This document shows, in pieces, positions 43,825 through 52,887 of a DNA stretch of 64,000 nucleotides. Position 1 is the first letter of the stretch; each line of letters opens with the position of its first letter. The position numbers and the translations under genes are program-made. A model generated the notes under the pieces. That model worked only from the letters and a program-made list of their open reading frames with translations. It ran no database searches and was not told the DNA's origin. The stretch comes from Desulfarculus baarsii DSM 2075 (GTDB taxonomy: Bacteria; Desulfobacterota; Desulfarculia; Desulfarculales; Desulfarculaceae): the NCBI RefSeq assembly GCF_000143965.1, contig NC_014365.1, positions 2,259,501-2,323,500 on the forward strand, written 5' to 3'.

Positions 43825-45093
43825 CTATTGTTTCGCTCGCCGGCCGGCCTCGATGGCGCCCATGGCCAAGCCGATCAACAAGTACACCATCAGGGCCGAA
43901 TCGTCGGCAAAAAAGTCGTCGCTCATGTTGCGCAGGGCAAAGCCGGCGATCATCACCGCCGTGGCCGCCTTGAACAAATCGCCCACCCGGCCAGCGGCCG
44001 GCGGCGCTTTGGGCCAGCACGACCAAAAGGCCAGGCCCAGCAACCACAACAGCGCCAGCAGGCCTTGCAGGCCCATCTGCACGGCCGCATCCAAAAACAT
44101 ATTGTGGGCGTGCCACAAAAGCGGCTGGTTGCTGTCACGGAACTCGGGGAAGGCCTTGGAAAAGCTGTTGCGGCCCAGGCCGACGCCCTCCAGGGGGCGT
44201 CGGGCTATCTGTGCGATGGTGTGGCGCCAGACCGTGACCAGATCGCCGGCCGTTCCGCCGACTTCTTCTGGGTCGCTGACGATGCGATCCAGGGCCCGCC
44301 AGTCCTCGCCGTGACGCGAGCCGGGCAGCAGCAGCAGCGACGCCGCCAGCAGCGCCAGCACCAGCAGGCCCACCGCCGCGATGCGCAGCCGTTGCCGGCT
44401 GAAGACTATCACCATCAAAACCAGCTCCACCAGCATGCTCAGCCAGCAGGCCCGGCTATAAGAAAGATAAGCCGCCAGAACCGCGCACACCGCCACCGCC
44501 GCGATCAGCCTCCGCTGCCGCCGCTCGGTGAACACCAGCGGCGAAATCAACAGGTACGGCCAGATCGTCACCAGATAGGTGCTGAAGGTGCCATAGCCGT
44601 TGTGCAAGGAGCCGGCCCGCAGATCGTGATGCAGCAAGCTGCCGCCGTCGACGAAAAACAACGCCACGCCCATGAAAGTCATGATGGCCGCGCCGGCCAC
44701 GACGGCCGCCAAGGCCTGGCGCAGGAGCCCTTCGTCGTGAACAAAATGCAGCGCCGCGTAAAAGATGATCAGCGGCTTGATGATCTCCGAGCGCACTTCG
44801 CTGAGCGAATAGCCGAAATCCACCGCCGAGACCAGGCTGAACACCGCGCAAAAGGCGTAAAAGGCCAACGGCAGAAAAAGCGCGCTCTTGCGAAAGGTCC
44901 AATCGCCACGGGCGGCGTAGGAGGCGGCCAACAAAAAGGCGAAGCCGGCCATGGCCACCTCCCTGGCGGCGGTGATGGCCTCCATGGGCAAAATGATGAT
45001 CAGCGTCAGCAGGCTCACCCGGCAGAGGCGAAATAGCGTCTCGGACAGGCGCTCGCGGTCGCTGAATATCGGCGAACTGATGTTCATGGCCAT
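43825..45093 (-). CDS. O-antigen ligase family membrane protein
   Basis: A 422-residue inner-membrane protein with about 12 membrane segments. The large periplasmic loop contains RPLEGVGLGRNSFSKAFPEF and LLWHAHNMFLDAAVQMGLQG, the Wzy_C/WaaL motif region with the conserved His. It joins O-antigen to lipid A-core, or could polymerise it. The start is taken at the ATG at 45093, since the upstream part overlaps hldE. No strong ribosome site; coupling with hldE, 7 bp away, is likely. Confidence 0.82.
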   Translation of the reverse strand: MAMNISSPIFSDRERLSETLFRLCRVSLLTLIIILPMEAITAAREVAMAGFAFLLAASYAARGDWTFRKSALFLPLAFYAFCAVFSLVSAVDFGYSLSEVRSEIIKPLIIFYAALHFVHDEGLLRQALAAVVAGAAIMTFMGVALFFVDGGSLLHHDLRAGSLHNGYGTFSTYLVTIWPYLLISPLVFTERRQRRLIAAVAVCAVLAAYLSYSRACWLSMLVELVLMVIVFSRQRLRIAAVGLLVLALLAASLLLLPGSRHGEDWRALDRIVSDPEEVGGTAGDLVTVWRHTIAQIARRPLEGVGLGRNSFSKAFPEFRDSNQPLLWHAHNMFLDAAVQMGLQGLLALLWLLGLAFWSCWPKAPPAAGRVGDLFKAATAVMIAGFALRNMSDDFFADDSALMVYLLIGLAMGAIEAGRRAKQ

Positions 45094-45100
45094 CGCGCGC

Positions 45101-46135
45101 CTATTCGCGGGTGTTGTTGCACTGGGCGCATTGGGCCAGCACGTGGGCGTTTTCATCCAGGGCCCGGGCCAGGCGGCCGGCGGTGACCGCCGATGTGCCC
45201 ACCTCGCCCACCACCACGCCGGCGGCGAAGTTGGCCATGGCCGCCGCGTCGATGGGCGTCAGCCCCGCCACCAGGCCCAGGGTCAGGGTGCTGATGACGG
45301 TGTCGCCGGCGCCGGTGACGTCATAGACCTTCTTGGCCATGGTGGGGATGTGGGCCTCGGCTCCGTGGGAAAACAGCGTCATGCCCCGCTCGCTCTGGGT
45401 GACCAGCACGTGGCGGGCGTCGAGCTCCATCAGCAACCGGCGGCCGGCCTTGATCACCGCGCTGGGTTCGTCGGTGGAGACGCGGGCGGCGGCCAGGGCC
45501 TCGTGGTGGTTGGGGGTGATCACCGTGGCCCCGGCGTAGAGGGCCATGTTGCTCACTTTGGGATCGACGGTGACGATCTTCTGGCCCTTGCTGGCCATCT
45601 TCATCAGCGGCTCCAGCAACGGCCCGCTGATGACGCCCTTGGCGTAGTCGCTGACGATGACCGCGTCGCAATCGGGCAGTTCGGCCTTCAGATAGGCTCG
45701 AAGCGCCTCGACCTCGGCGTCGCGGGCGGGCAGGCGATGTTCGCGGTCGACGCGCACCACCTGCTGGCTGTGGGCGACCACGCGGGTTTTTTTGGTGGTG
45801 GGCCGCTGGTCGCTGACAATGACGCCTTCGCATGGCACGTCCAGGTCGTCGAGCAAATCGAGGACCTGGCGACCGGCCGCGTCGTCGCCCACCAGGCCGC
45901 ACAAAAGCGTGCGGCAACCCAGGGCCGCCAGGTTGTGCACCACGTTGGCCGCCCCGCCCAGCATGTGGGTCTCTTGGTCGACCTCCACCACCGGCACCGG
46001 GGCCTCCGGCGAAATGCGCGTGACCCGGCCCCAGATGAACTGGTCCAGCATCACATCGCCCAAAACCAATATGCGCGCCGTGGCGAATCGCTCCACGGCG
46101 TATTTCATCCGATCGATGTCAAACTGAAACTTCAT
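45101..46135 (-). CDS. hldE: D-glycero-beta-D-manno-heptose 7-phosphate kinase (HldE domain I)
   Basis: A 344-residue PfkB-type sugar kinase (RILVLGDVMLDQFIWG, GGAANVVHNLAALG, DYAKGVIS, and VTGAGDTVISTL with the catalytic Asp). Only the kinase domain is present; the cytidylyltransferase half of E. coli HldE is missing and must be encoded elsewhere. It makes heptose 1,7-bisphosphate, the substrate of GmhB found 8 kb upstream in the run. The ATG overlaps the previous stop (ATGA). Confidence 0.92.
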   Translation of the reverse strand: MKFQFDIDRMKYAVERFATARILVLGDVMLDQFIWGRVTRISPEAPVPVVEVDQETHMLGGAANVVHNLAALGCRTLLCGLVGDDAAGRQVLDLLDDLDVPCEGVIVSDQRPTTKKTRVVAHSQQVVRVDREHRLPARDAEVEALRAYLKAELPDCDAVIVSDYAKGVISGPLLEPLMKMASKGQKIVTVDPKVSNMALYAGATVITPNHHEALAAARVSTDEPSAVIKAGRRLLMELDARHVLVTQSERGMTLFSHGAEAHIPTMAKKVYDVTGAGDTVISTLTLGLVAGLTPIDAAAMANFAAGVVVGEVGTSAVTAGRLARALDENAHVLAQCAQCNNTRE

Positions 46136-47229
46136 CGAACCACCTGGCTGGTTTGCAACAATTCTTCCACGCCGGCAACCACTTGCTCCACCTGGATCTC
46201 CTCCACCGTGCCCTCGGCCTTCAGGGGCAGAAACGGCGCGTTCCACGGGAACCAGACATCCAGGGGCGTGCGCTTGCTCCAGATGACCACCTGGGGCGCG
46301 CCCACGGCCGCGGCGATGTGCATCGGCCCGCCCTCCACGGTGACAAAGACCGAAGCCGCCTTGATAATAGCAGCAAATTCCTTCAACCGGGGCGACCAAA
46401 ACACCGGCGCGCGGTCCAAAAGCCCGCCCATGAGTTGGGCGACCCAGGGGCCATCGGCCGGGGCGTGGGTGATCACCAAGCCCTCGGGCCGCTCCAGCAA
46501 AATCTCCACCAGCCGGCGATAGCGCTCCTCGGGCCAACGGCGAAAGGCGCTGTATTGCCAGCGCGTGACGTTGATCACCAACGGCCCCGGCCGGCGATCA
46601 AGGCCGTGTTGACGCAAAAACTCCGCCACCGTGGCCTGGGCTTGCTCCGGCACGTCCAGAAAAAGCTTTTTTTCGGGGTTGTCCACGCCGATGTGGCCCA
46701 ACAGGTCAAAACAGCGCATCACCTCGTGAATGCCTTTGGGCGGCCAAGCCACGGGCCGGTTATAAAAAAAGCCCCAGCGCTTTTTCTTGTCCTTGGCCTC
46801 GGGGCCAAAGCGCCAGCGTCCGCCACTGGCGTAGGCCAGCCAGGCCTGCGACGAAGAAAACAACGAACGCGGCGCCAACACCAGGTCGTACCTTTCGCGG
46901 CGGATGCGGCCCAACATGCGCCACAGCAGGCCCAGCGAACGCAGCTTGCCGTATTGGCCGTGCTTGGCCTTGGGATAGGTCCACAGCTTATCCAGGGCGC
47001 GGTGGCCGCTGATGGCCTCCTCGGTCAGGGTGCAGACCACCGCGGCGATGCGCGCCCGGGGAAAGGCCCGGCGCAGGGCGTCGAGCATGGGCGTGGTGCA
47101 GATCACGTCGCCGATGTTGTCGTTGCGCACCACCAGAATCTTGGCGACCTGGGCCGGGTCGTATGGCCCGGGGTCGTCGCCCCAACGCCGCAGCACGAAC
47201 ACGTTGCACAATCTGGAAAGAAACGACAA
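46132..47229 (-). CDS. Family 9 glycosyltransferase (heptosyltransferase-like)
   Basis: A 365-residue GT-B transferase. KILVVRNDNIGDVICTTPMLDALRRAFP is the N-terminal GT9 motif and VFVTVEGGPMHIAAAVGAPQVVIW the C-terminal nucleotide-sugar site. It adds heptose or a related sugar to the LPS core. The TTG start has GGAG 8 bases upstream. Three bases lie between it and the preceding GT4 stop. Confidence 0.85.
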   Translation of the reverse strand: MSFLSRLCNVFVLRRWGDDPGPYDPAQVAKILVVRNDNIGDVICTTPMLDALRRAFPRARIAAVVCTLTEEAISGHRALDKLWTYPKAKHGQYGKLRSLGLLWRMLGRIRRERYDLVLAPRSLFSSSQAWLAYASGGRWRFGPEAKDKKKRWGFFYNRPVAWPPKGIHEVMRCFDLLGHIGVDNPEKKLFLDVPEQAQATVAEFLRQHGLDRRPGPLVINVTRWQYSAFRRWPEERYRRLVEILLERPEGLVITHAPADGPWVAQLMGGLLDRAPVFWSPRLKEFAAIIKAASVFVTVEGGPMHIAAAVGAPQVVIWSKRTPLDVWFPWNAPFLPLKAEGTVEEIQVEQVVAGVEELLQTSQVVR

Positions 47230-47232
47230 GCC

Positions 47233-48369
47233 TCATTCTCCTCGCCGGGCGGCCGAACCAACGCCCGTGGCGAAACCATCGATCATGCGCTGGGCGCAGG
47301 CCCGCCAGGTGAACAGCCGGCCGATGCGCTCGCCGCCCCGCCGGGCCATGGCGCGGGCCAGGTCCACATCGTCCAGCAACCTCTCGAAGGCCCTGGCCAG
47401 GCCTTCCACATCGCGTGGTTTGACCAGAATCCCGCCCTCGCCAACGACCTCGGGCAGGCCGCCCAGATCGCTGGCCACCACCGGCAGCCCGCAGGCCAAA
47501 GCCTCGCCGGCCGAAAGCCCCAGAGCCTCCTCGCCCAGGCTGGGAAACGCCGCCAAGCGGCCCAGGGCGTAAAAACCGGCCAGGCGTTCCTGGGGCAGAT
47601 AGCCCACGAAACACACCCGGCCCACCAGGCCAAGCTCGTCGACCTGGCGTTGCAAATCGGGCAGATAGGGCCCTTCGCCGGCCACCAGCAGCTTAAGTCT
47701 TGGCCGGCGGCCAGCCAGCAGGGCCACGGCCTGCATGGCCCGCTGCACGCCCTTGAGGGCCACCAGACGCACGGCCGTGACGATGACCTCGTCGCCGGCG
47801 GTCAGCCCGGCCAAGCGGGCCAACGCCTCGTCGGGCGCGGTCGGCCGGAAGCAATCGCCATCCACGCCCAAATAATTGACCGCCGGCCGCAGGCCCGTGG
47901 CCCGCGCCATCTGCTGGGCGTTGTGTTGGCTGACCGAGGCCAGATAGTCCAGTCGACGGCCCAGCCAGGCATAGCCGGGATAATATTCCGTGCCGCCGCT
48001 GAGGTAGCCGACCTTGGCCGCGCCGCCCCGCGCCGCCCACAGGGCCGGGCCCACGTCGTAGGTCTTGAAGACGACCAGGCGATCGTAGCCGCCGTGGCGC
48101 AGTTCTTCAAAGGCGTTATGGGCCAGACTCAGCCGCTCCAGCAGCTTGCGGGCCCGGCTGCCCAGGTCGGGGAAGCGCTGACGGTCGCGAAAGGCGAACG
48201 TCTTGACCTCCAGCCCTTGGGCCGCCGCCGGCAACGGCCGCTGGCTGGCCCCGCCGATGACCACGACATCCTGGCCCATTTCGGCAAAGGCTCGGGCCAG
48301 ACGCCAGACGCCGGTCTCCACCCCGCCGCTCTGGGTGGTGCTGGTCAGGTTGTAAAGAGCCCATTTCAC
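47233..48369 (-). CDS. Family 4 glycosyltransferase
   Basis: A 378-residue GT-B transferase (SGGVETGVWRLARAFAEMGQDVVVIGG at the start; FVGYLPQERLAGFYALGRLAAFPSLGEEALGLSAGEALACGLPVVAS is the GT4 donor-binding block with EX7E). It is likely to act on LPS core or O-antigen. The GTG start overlaps the preceding GT4 stop by 4 bp. Confidence 0.85.
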   Translation of the reverse strand: MKWALYNLTSTTQSGGVETGVWRLARAFAEMGQDVVVIGGASQRPLPAAAQGLEVKTFAFRDRQRFPDLGSRARKLLERLSLAHNAFEELRHGGYDRLVVFKTYDVGPALWAARGGAAKVGYLSGGTEYYPGYAWLGRRLDYLASVSQHNAQQMARATGLRPAVNYLGVDGDCFRPTAPDEALARLAGLTAGDEVIVTAVRLVALKGVQRAMQAVALLAGRRPRLKLLVAGEGPYLPDLQRQVDELGLVGRVCFVGYLPQERLAGFYALGRLAAFPSLGEEALGLSAGEALACGLPVVASDLGGLPEVVGEGGILVKPRDVEGLARAFERLLDDVDLARAMARRGGERIGRLFTWRACAQRMIDGFATGVGSAARRGE

Positions 48370-49541
48370 CGGGCGATATCCTCCAACTCGGCCAGGACCA
48401 CCGCCGCCCTGGCCGGCCAGGCGTAGGATCGGGCCAGTTCCCGACCGGCCCGGCCCAATTCGCCAGCCAGGGTCTGATCGGCGGCCAGGCGCTCCAGGGC
48501 CGCGGCCAGAGCCGCCGGATCGTCGGGCTTGAAAAGCAAGGCCTGACGGCCGTGCGTCACCACCGCCCGGGCCGCCGGCGTGTCCGGGGCGATCACCGCG
48601 CAGCCGGCCGCCAGATACTCGAAGAGCTTCAGCGGGCTGGTGAACTCGGCGGCGATGCGCTGACCGGCCGCGCCGGGCCAGACGGCCACGCCGGCCCGGC
48701 TCAAAAGCTCGCGCACGGCCTCTTGGCCGGCGCGGGGCCGCATCGTCACCCGGCCGGCCAGGGCCGGGTCATTGGCCAAGGCCGCCAGCCCGCGCCAATC
48801 CGCGCCGCCTTCGTCGCCGCCCAGGATCTCCAGGCGGATCGACGGGGTCAGCATGGCCGCTTTCAGCAGCAAATCCACGCCCTTCCACCGCCCAAGCCCG
48901 CCGGCGTAGGCCACTAGCGCCCCGTCGCGGCCATCTTGGCCCACGGCGAAAAAGCTTTCATCCACCCCCGACGGGGCCACGGCCAGCGGCCCACGCGCCA
49001 GGCCCTCGGCCTCCAGGGCCTGGGCCAGCGGCCGGCTGATGGCCACCACTCGATCGGCCTCGGCCAACACACGGCGCTCCAAGGCCGCCAACCGGGCCAA
49101 CTTGGCCCCGCCCAGCCCCTCCTCGGCGGCGGTCTGGGCGAAGATCTCGTGGGCCTCGTAGAGCAATGGCAGGCCATGGGCGGCGCGCCGAGCCAACAGA
49201 AAATCGGCCAGCTTCAGGTGCCGGACCATCAGCCCGTCCAACCCGCCGGCTTTGGTCAAACGCCGCAACCGGGCCAGGGCCGCCTGGTGATAAACCCCGT
49301 GCCACGAAAACGGCGCGCTCGAACCGGGGCCCTTTTGCAGCATGGCCACCGGCTCGATGGTCACCCCCGACCCCGGCCCCAAGCCCAGATCGGCCACCCG
49401 CCGGTCCAGCCCCCGAAACGCGCCCACCAGCAGATGAACCCGCGCGCCCAGCCCGGCCATGGCCCGCAGCGTGGCCGCCATCTGCAAGACCCTGGCCTGA
49501 ACGCGACCAAGGTGCTCGGGATAAAGGTAGGCCAGACGCAA
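48366..49541 (-). CDS. Family 4 glycosyltransferase
   Basis: A 391-residue GT-B transferase. ATLRAMAGLGARVHLLVGAF begins the N-terminal lobe; GVDESFFAVGQDGRDGALVAYAGGLGRWKGVDLLLKAA and SPLKLFEYLAAGCAVIAPD form the donor site. The gene starts at a TTG, as no ATG or GTG precedes the conserved core. Four bases separate it from the GT9 gene before it. Confidence 0.83.
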   Translation of the reverse strand: MRLAYLYPEHLGRVQARVLQMAATLRAMAGLGARVHLLVGAFRGLDRRVADLGLGPGSGVTIEPVAMLQKGPGSSAPFSWHGVYHQAALARLRRLTKAGGLDGLMVRHLKLADFLLARRAAHGLPLLYEAHEIFAQTAAEEGLGGAKLARLAALERRVLAEADRVVAISRPLAQALEAEGLARGPLAVAPSGVDESFFAVGQDGRDGALVAYAGGLGRWKGVDLLLKAAMLTPSIRLEILGGDEGGADWRGLAALANDPALAGRVTMRPRAGQEAVRELLSRAGVAVWPGAAGQRIAAEFTSPLKLFEYLAAGCAVIAPDTPAARAVVTHGRQALLFKPDDPAALAAALERLAADQTLAGELGRAGRELARSYAWPARAAVVLAELEDIAR

Positions 49542-49545
49542 CGAT

Positions 49546-50538
49546 TCAGACCTCGGATTTGGCCAGCATCTCGTTCATCAGTTCCATGACCTGCTCCACC
49601 TTCAGTTCGCGCATGCATTTTGGGTCTTTGCAGCGTTTGGTGGTGCAGGGGTCGCAAGTGCGCTCGACCTTGAGCACCCGGTGCATGGCCCCCCGTGGCC
49701 CGATGGTCGCGGGATCGGTGGGGCCGAACAACCCCAGCACCGGCGTGCCCACGGCCTGACCCAGGTGCAGGGGACCGGTGTCGTTGGTCAGAAGGATGTC
49801 GGCCCGCGAGATGCCGGCCGCCAGCCGGCGTAACGGCACGTCCAGCAGGCAGGGCAAATGGGTGCGGGCCACGGCGTCGATCTCTTGAAAAAGCTCTTTT
49901 TCCGAGCCCGTGCCCACGCAATAGATGCCCACCCCGCGCAACAACAGCTCGCGGGCCACCAAGCCGAAACGCCGGGCCGGCCAGCGCTTGAACAAGTTGG
50001 CCGCCCCCGGCACGATGGCCACCCGTTTTTGGCTGGAACCCAGGCCGTTGTCGACCAGCCATTTTTCGGCCTCGGCCACCTCGGCCTCGCTTAGGTAGAT
50101 GCGCGGCGCGGTCTGGTTGGTGGGCGCGCCGCCGGCCTCCTTGGCCATGAGCAGACGCTTGTCCACCACGTGCATGGTCGGCGGCAGGTCGATGGCCGTG
50201 GTGCGTAGCGCCTCGCTGCGCCAGCCCTGGATATTGTAGGCCGCATCGTAGCTCAGCTTGGGCAACAACCGCCAGATGTCGTCGTTGGCGTGCATGACCA
50301 CGATGCTTTCGTAGTGCTGATCGCGCATGCGCCAGGCCAGCGAAAGCCGAAAAAACGGATTGTTGCGATAGGAAAACAACTGCCTGATGTTGGGCTGATT
50401 CAGCAATAGCGGCAGACGATGCTGATGCACCAGCACGTCCAGGTCGTAGACCTTGCCCAGTGAATCCAGGGCCGGAATGCTAAGAAGCGTGTCGCCGATG
50501 GCCGTGGTGCACACGGCCAAGGCCGCTGGTCTGTTCAC
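49546..50538 (-). CDS. Family 9 glycosyltransferase
   Basis: A 330-residue GT-B transferase (AVCTTAIGDTLLSIPALDSLGK at the start; LLTNDTGPLHLGQAVGTPVLGLFGPTDPATIGP as donor site; a C-terminal Cys-rich CDPCTTKRCKDPKCM seen in several GT9 proteins). GTG start overlapping the previous stop. It probably adds a core heptose or hexose. Confidence 0.85.
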   Translation of the reverse strand: MNRPAALAVCTTAIGDTLLSIPALDSLGKVYDLDVLVHQHRLPLLLNQPNIRQLFSYRNNPFFRLSLAWRMRDQHYESIVVMHANDDIWRLLPKLSYDAAYNIQGWRSEALRTTAIDLPPTMHVVDKRLLMAKEAGGAPTNQTAPRIYLSEAEVAEAEKWLVDNGLGSSQKRVAIVPGAANLFKRWPARRFGLVARELLLRGVGIYCVGTGSEKELFQEIDAVARTHLPCLLDVPLRRLAAGISRADILLTNDTGPLHLGQAVGTPVLGLFGPTDPATIGPRGAMHRVLKVERTCDPCTTKRCKDPKCMRELKVEQVMELMNEMLAKSEV

Positions 50539-51641
50539 GGCAGAATCCTTTCCGCGCGGCCTTCCAAGGCGGCGATGGTCTGGCTGAGCCATTGGTCCTG
50601 GCTGGGCACCCTGGCCGCGAAGCCGCGCTCCAGGCCCAAAGCCCGGCGGCAGGCTTCGGCCAGGGCGCGGGCGTCGTCGGGCCGTTGGACGATCCCGCCG
50701 CCAAGGCCCGGGTCGATCAACTCGGCCGCGCCGTTGGCCGTGGTGGTCACCACCGGCAGGCCAGCCCAGAGGGCCTCCAGGCAAGCGTTGGCGCAAGGGT
50801 CGTAAATCGTGGGCAAAACCATGGCGTCGGCCCCGGCCAGCAGCATGTCGACATCCTTGCGCTGGCCCATGAAACGCACCCTGCGCTCCAGGCCCAGGCG
50901 GCCGGCCTGGCGCTTGAACGCGCCCACGCGATCCTTGCCCACCACCAGCAGTTCGGCCTCGGGCAGCAGGGCCAGGGCCTCGATGGCAAAGGCCAGGCCC
51001 TTGCGCTGAAAGCCCGAGCCCAGAAACAACAGCGTCGGTCGCGTCAGGGCCAGTTCATCCCGCGCGCGGTCGCGGGTGGCGGCCAGCCGCGCCGCGGCCA
51101 AACGGGCCTCATCCACCCCGTTGTATATAACGGTTATTTTGGATTTGGCCACACCACAATATTGCCCCAGCTCGTCGGCGACCATCCGGCTGTTGGCGAT
51201 GACCAGTTCCAGCGCCGCCGAGGCGAAGGTGCGCCGCTCCAGCTCCAGAAAGGCGCGGTGCTTGGGGTTGAAGCGAAAAGAGGCGCGCTTGAGGGCCGAA
51301 CAAAAACGGCCGCGTCGGGCCAGCCAGGCGGCGTGACAGCCGTCGCCGGCGCGGACCACGGGGCTGCCCGGCACGCGCTCCAGGCTCAAGAACGTTTCCA
51401 CCCCGGTCTGGATCATCCGCGCGCGGGCCGTCAAGGCCCACTCCAGCATGGCCGCCCGGCCCGAGTGATGCTCCAACTCCACCAGATGCAGCTTCAGGCC
51501 ATCGGGCCGTGGCCCCTGCCAGTCGACCGCCACCACGTGGACCTCGTGGCCCCTGGCCAGCAGGCCCTCGGCCAGCAGCAGCAAGGTCTTTTCGGCCCCA
51601 CCGGCGCTGTCGTATTTCTGGCGGATCAGGCCGACGCGCAT
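50535..51641 (-). CDS. Family 4 glycosyltransferase (WaaG-like)
   Basis: A 368-residue transferase resembling WaaG, the LPS core glucosyltransferase: RQKYDSAGGAEKTLLLLAEGLLARGHEVHVVA at the N-terminus, FNPKHRAFLELERRTF (the WaaG loop), and MVLPTIYDPCANACLEALWAGLPVVTT. It would transfer the first hexose to the inner core heptose. It starts inside the previous GT9 gene (16-bp overlap). Confidence 0.85.
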   Translation of the reverse strand: MRVGLIRQKYDSAGGAEKTLLLLAEGLLARGHEVHVVAVDWQGPRPDGLKLHLVELEHHSGRAAMLEWALTARARMIQTGVETFLSLERVPGSPVVRAGDGCHAAWLARRGRFCSALKRASFRFNPKHRAFLELERRTFASAALELVIANSRMVADELGQYCGVAKSKITVIYNGVDEARLAAARLAATRDRARDELALTRPTLLFLGSGFQRKGLAFAIEALALLPEAELLVVGKDRVGAFKRQAGRLGLERRVRFMGQRKDVDMLLAGADAMVLPTIYDPCANACLEALWAGLPVVTTTANGAAELIDPGLGGGIVQRPDDARALAEACRRALGLERGFAARVPSQDQWLSQTIAALEGRAERILP

Positions 51642-52708
51642 GAGCTTTCCGTTCTGGCCAGCAGGCCGTCCAGCGCCTGGCAGACCCGCGCCGGCGCGAT
51701 CTCCACCAGACAACGGCTGATCTTCGAGCCGTCGCAGCCGTCGCGGCCACAGGGGCGCTGGGGACAATCGCCCGTGATAACTTCGCTTTCCACCCGCCAG
51801 GGCCCCCACATCTTTTCGCCGGACGGGCCAAACAACACCGCCGTCGGCCGACCCAGGGCCGCAGCCATGTGCATGGGCGCGCTGTCCACGCCAAAAAACA
51901 ACCGCGCGCCATCGATCAGCGCGCCCAGGCCCAGCAAATCCAGCCGGCCCGACAGATCCACCAGGCCCGGCCTGGGGCCCAGGATATCCTTGAGCCGGGC
52001 CACGAAGGCCATTTCGGCCGGGGCCGGCGCGGCGCTGAGCGCCACATCCAGGCCCAGGCCCAGCAGATGCTCGGCCACCGCCGCATTGCCTTCGGGCGTC
52101 CAGGACTTGAACATCCAACGACTGGTGGGGTGCAGCGCCACGTAGCGCCCCGGCCGCAGGCCGTGGTCGGCCAAAAGGCGCGCGACCTCGTGTCGGGCGG
52201 CCGGGCCCGGTTCGAAACGCAGCCTATCGTCGGATGGTTCGACGCCGATGGCCCGGATTTGGCGCAGAAAAGTCCGCACCACGTGGTCTTGCGTGCCGCG
52301 TTGATCCACCAGCAGGTGGAAGGCCCGGGCCCGCATGTGAGGCTTTTTGGGTTCGAAACCCACCCGCAGCTTGGCCCGGCCGGCCAGGCTCAGCCAGGCC
52401 CCGCGATCGCCGCCGGAAAGCTCCAGCGACAGATCGAAATGCTCGCGCCACAGCCCGGCCAAAAGCCCGGCCTGCTCGGCCAGGCCGGCCAGGCCCTTCA
52501 AGTCGCGGCGCACCACGCGCAGGCGGCTGACCTGGGGATTGTGGCGCAGCATGTCCTCGGTGCCCTGGTTGACGACGGCCGTCACCTCGACGCCGGGAAA
52601 GGCCCGGTGCAGGGCGGCGATCACCGGCGTGGTCACCAGCACGTCGCCGATGTGGCCCAGCTTGATGACCAGCGCCCGCCTGGGCGCGCGCGCGAGCCGA
52701 CGCTCCAT
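51626..52708 (-). CDS. Family 9 heptosyltransferase (WaaQ-like)
   Basis: A 360-residue GT9 enzyme. ALVIKLGHIGDVLVTTPVIAALHRAFPGVEV and LFFGVDSAPMHMAAALGRPTAVLFGPSGEKMWGPW are close to WaaQ, which adds heptose III to the core. Its place directly before a WaaG-like gene supports that. Ribosome site AAAGG. The stop of the Trm112-like gene lies 2 bp upstream. Confidence 0.85.
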   Translation of the reverse strand: MERRLARAPRRALVIKLGHIGDVLVTTPVIAALHRAFPGVEVTAVVNQGTEDMLRHNPQVSRLRVVRRDLKGLAGLAEQAGLLAGLWREHFDLSLELSGGDRGAWLSLAGRAKLRVGFEPKKPHMRARAFHLLVDQRGTQDHVVRTFLRQIRAIGVEPSDDRLRFEPGPAARHEVARLLADHGLRPGRYVALHPTSRWMFKSWTPEGNAAVAEHLLGLGLDVALSAAPAPAEMAFVARLKDILGPRPGLVDLSGRLDLLGLGALIDGARLFFGVDSAPMHMAAALGRPTAVLFGPSGEKMWGPWRVESEVITGDCPQRPCGRDGCDGSKISRCLVEIAPARVCQALDGLLARTESSCASA

Positions 52709-52710
52709 GA

Positions 52711-52887
52711 TCAGCCTTTGGCCAGGGGTTTGGCCTCTTCCACCAGCATGATGGGAATGTTGTCGCGCACCTCGTAGCGCAGGGCGCAGGCAGGGCAATC
52801 CAGCCAACGCCATTGCGGGTCCGCGTCCAGGCGACCCTTGCACTTGGGGCAGACCAAAAGCTCCAGCAGCTCCTGGTTAATGGCCAT
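52711..52887 (-). CDS. Trm112 family zinc-ribbon protein
   Basis: A 58-residue protein (LLELLVCPKCKGRLDADPQWRWLDCPACALRYEVRDNIPIML) with the CPxC...CPAC zinc site of the Trm112/YcaR family. In E. coli the homologue lies beside lpxK and kdsB; its job in bacteria is unclear. Here it lies between two GT9 genes, its first 11 bases overlapping the upstream one. The ATG at 52887 has AAGGAG upstream. Confidence 0.85.
   Translation of the reverse strand: MAINQELLELLVCPKCKGRLDADPQWRWLDCPACALRYEVRDNIPIMLVEEAKPLAKG

Noticed and set aside
42435-46522. Plus-strand frames over ugd, the O-antigen ligase and hldE
   Set aside because: Shadows without ribosome sites or domains, overlapping clear minus-strand genes.
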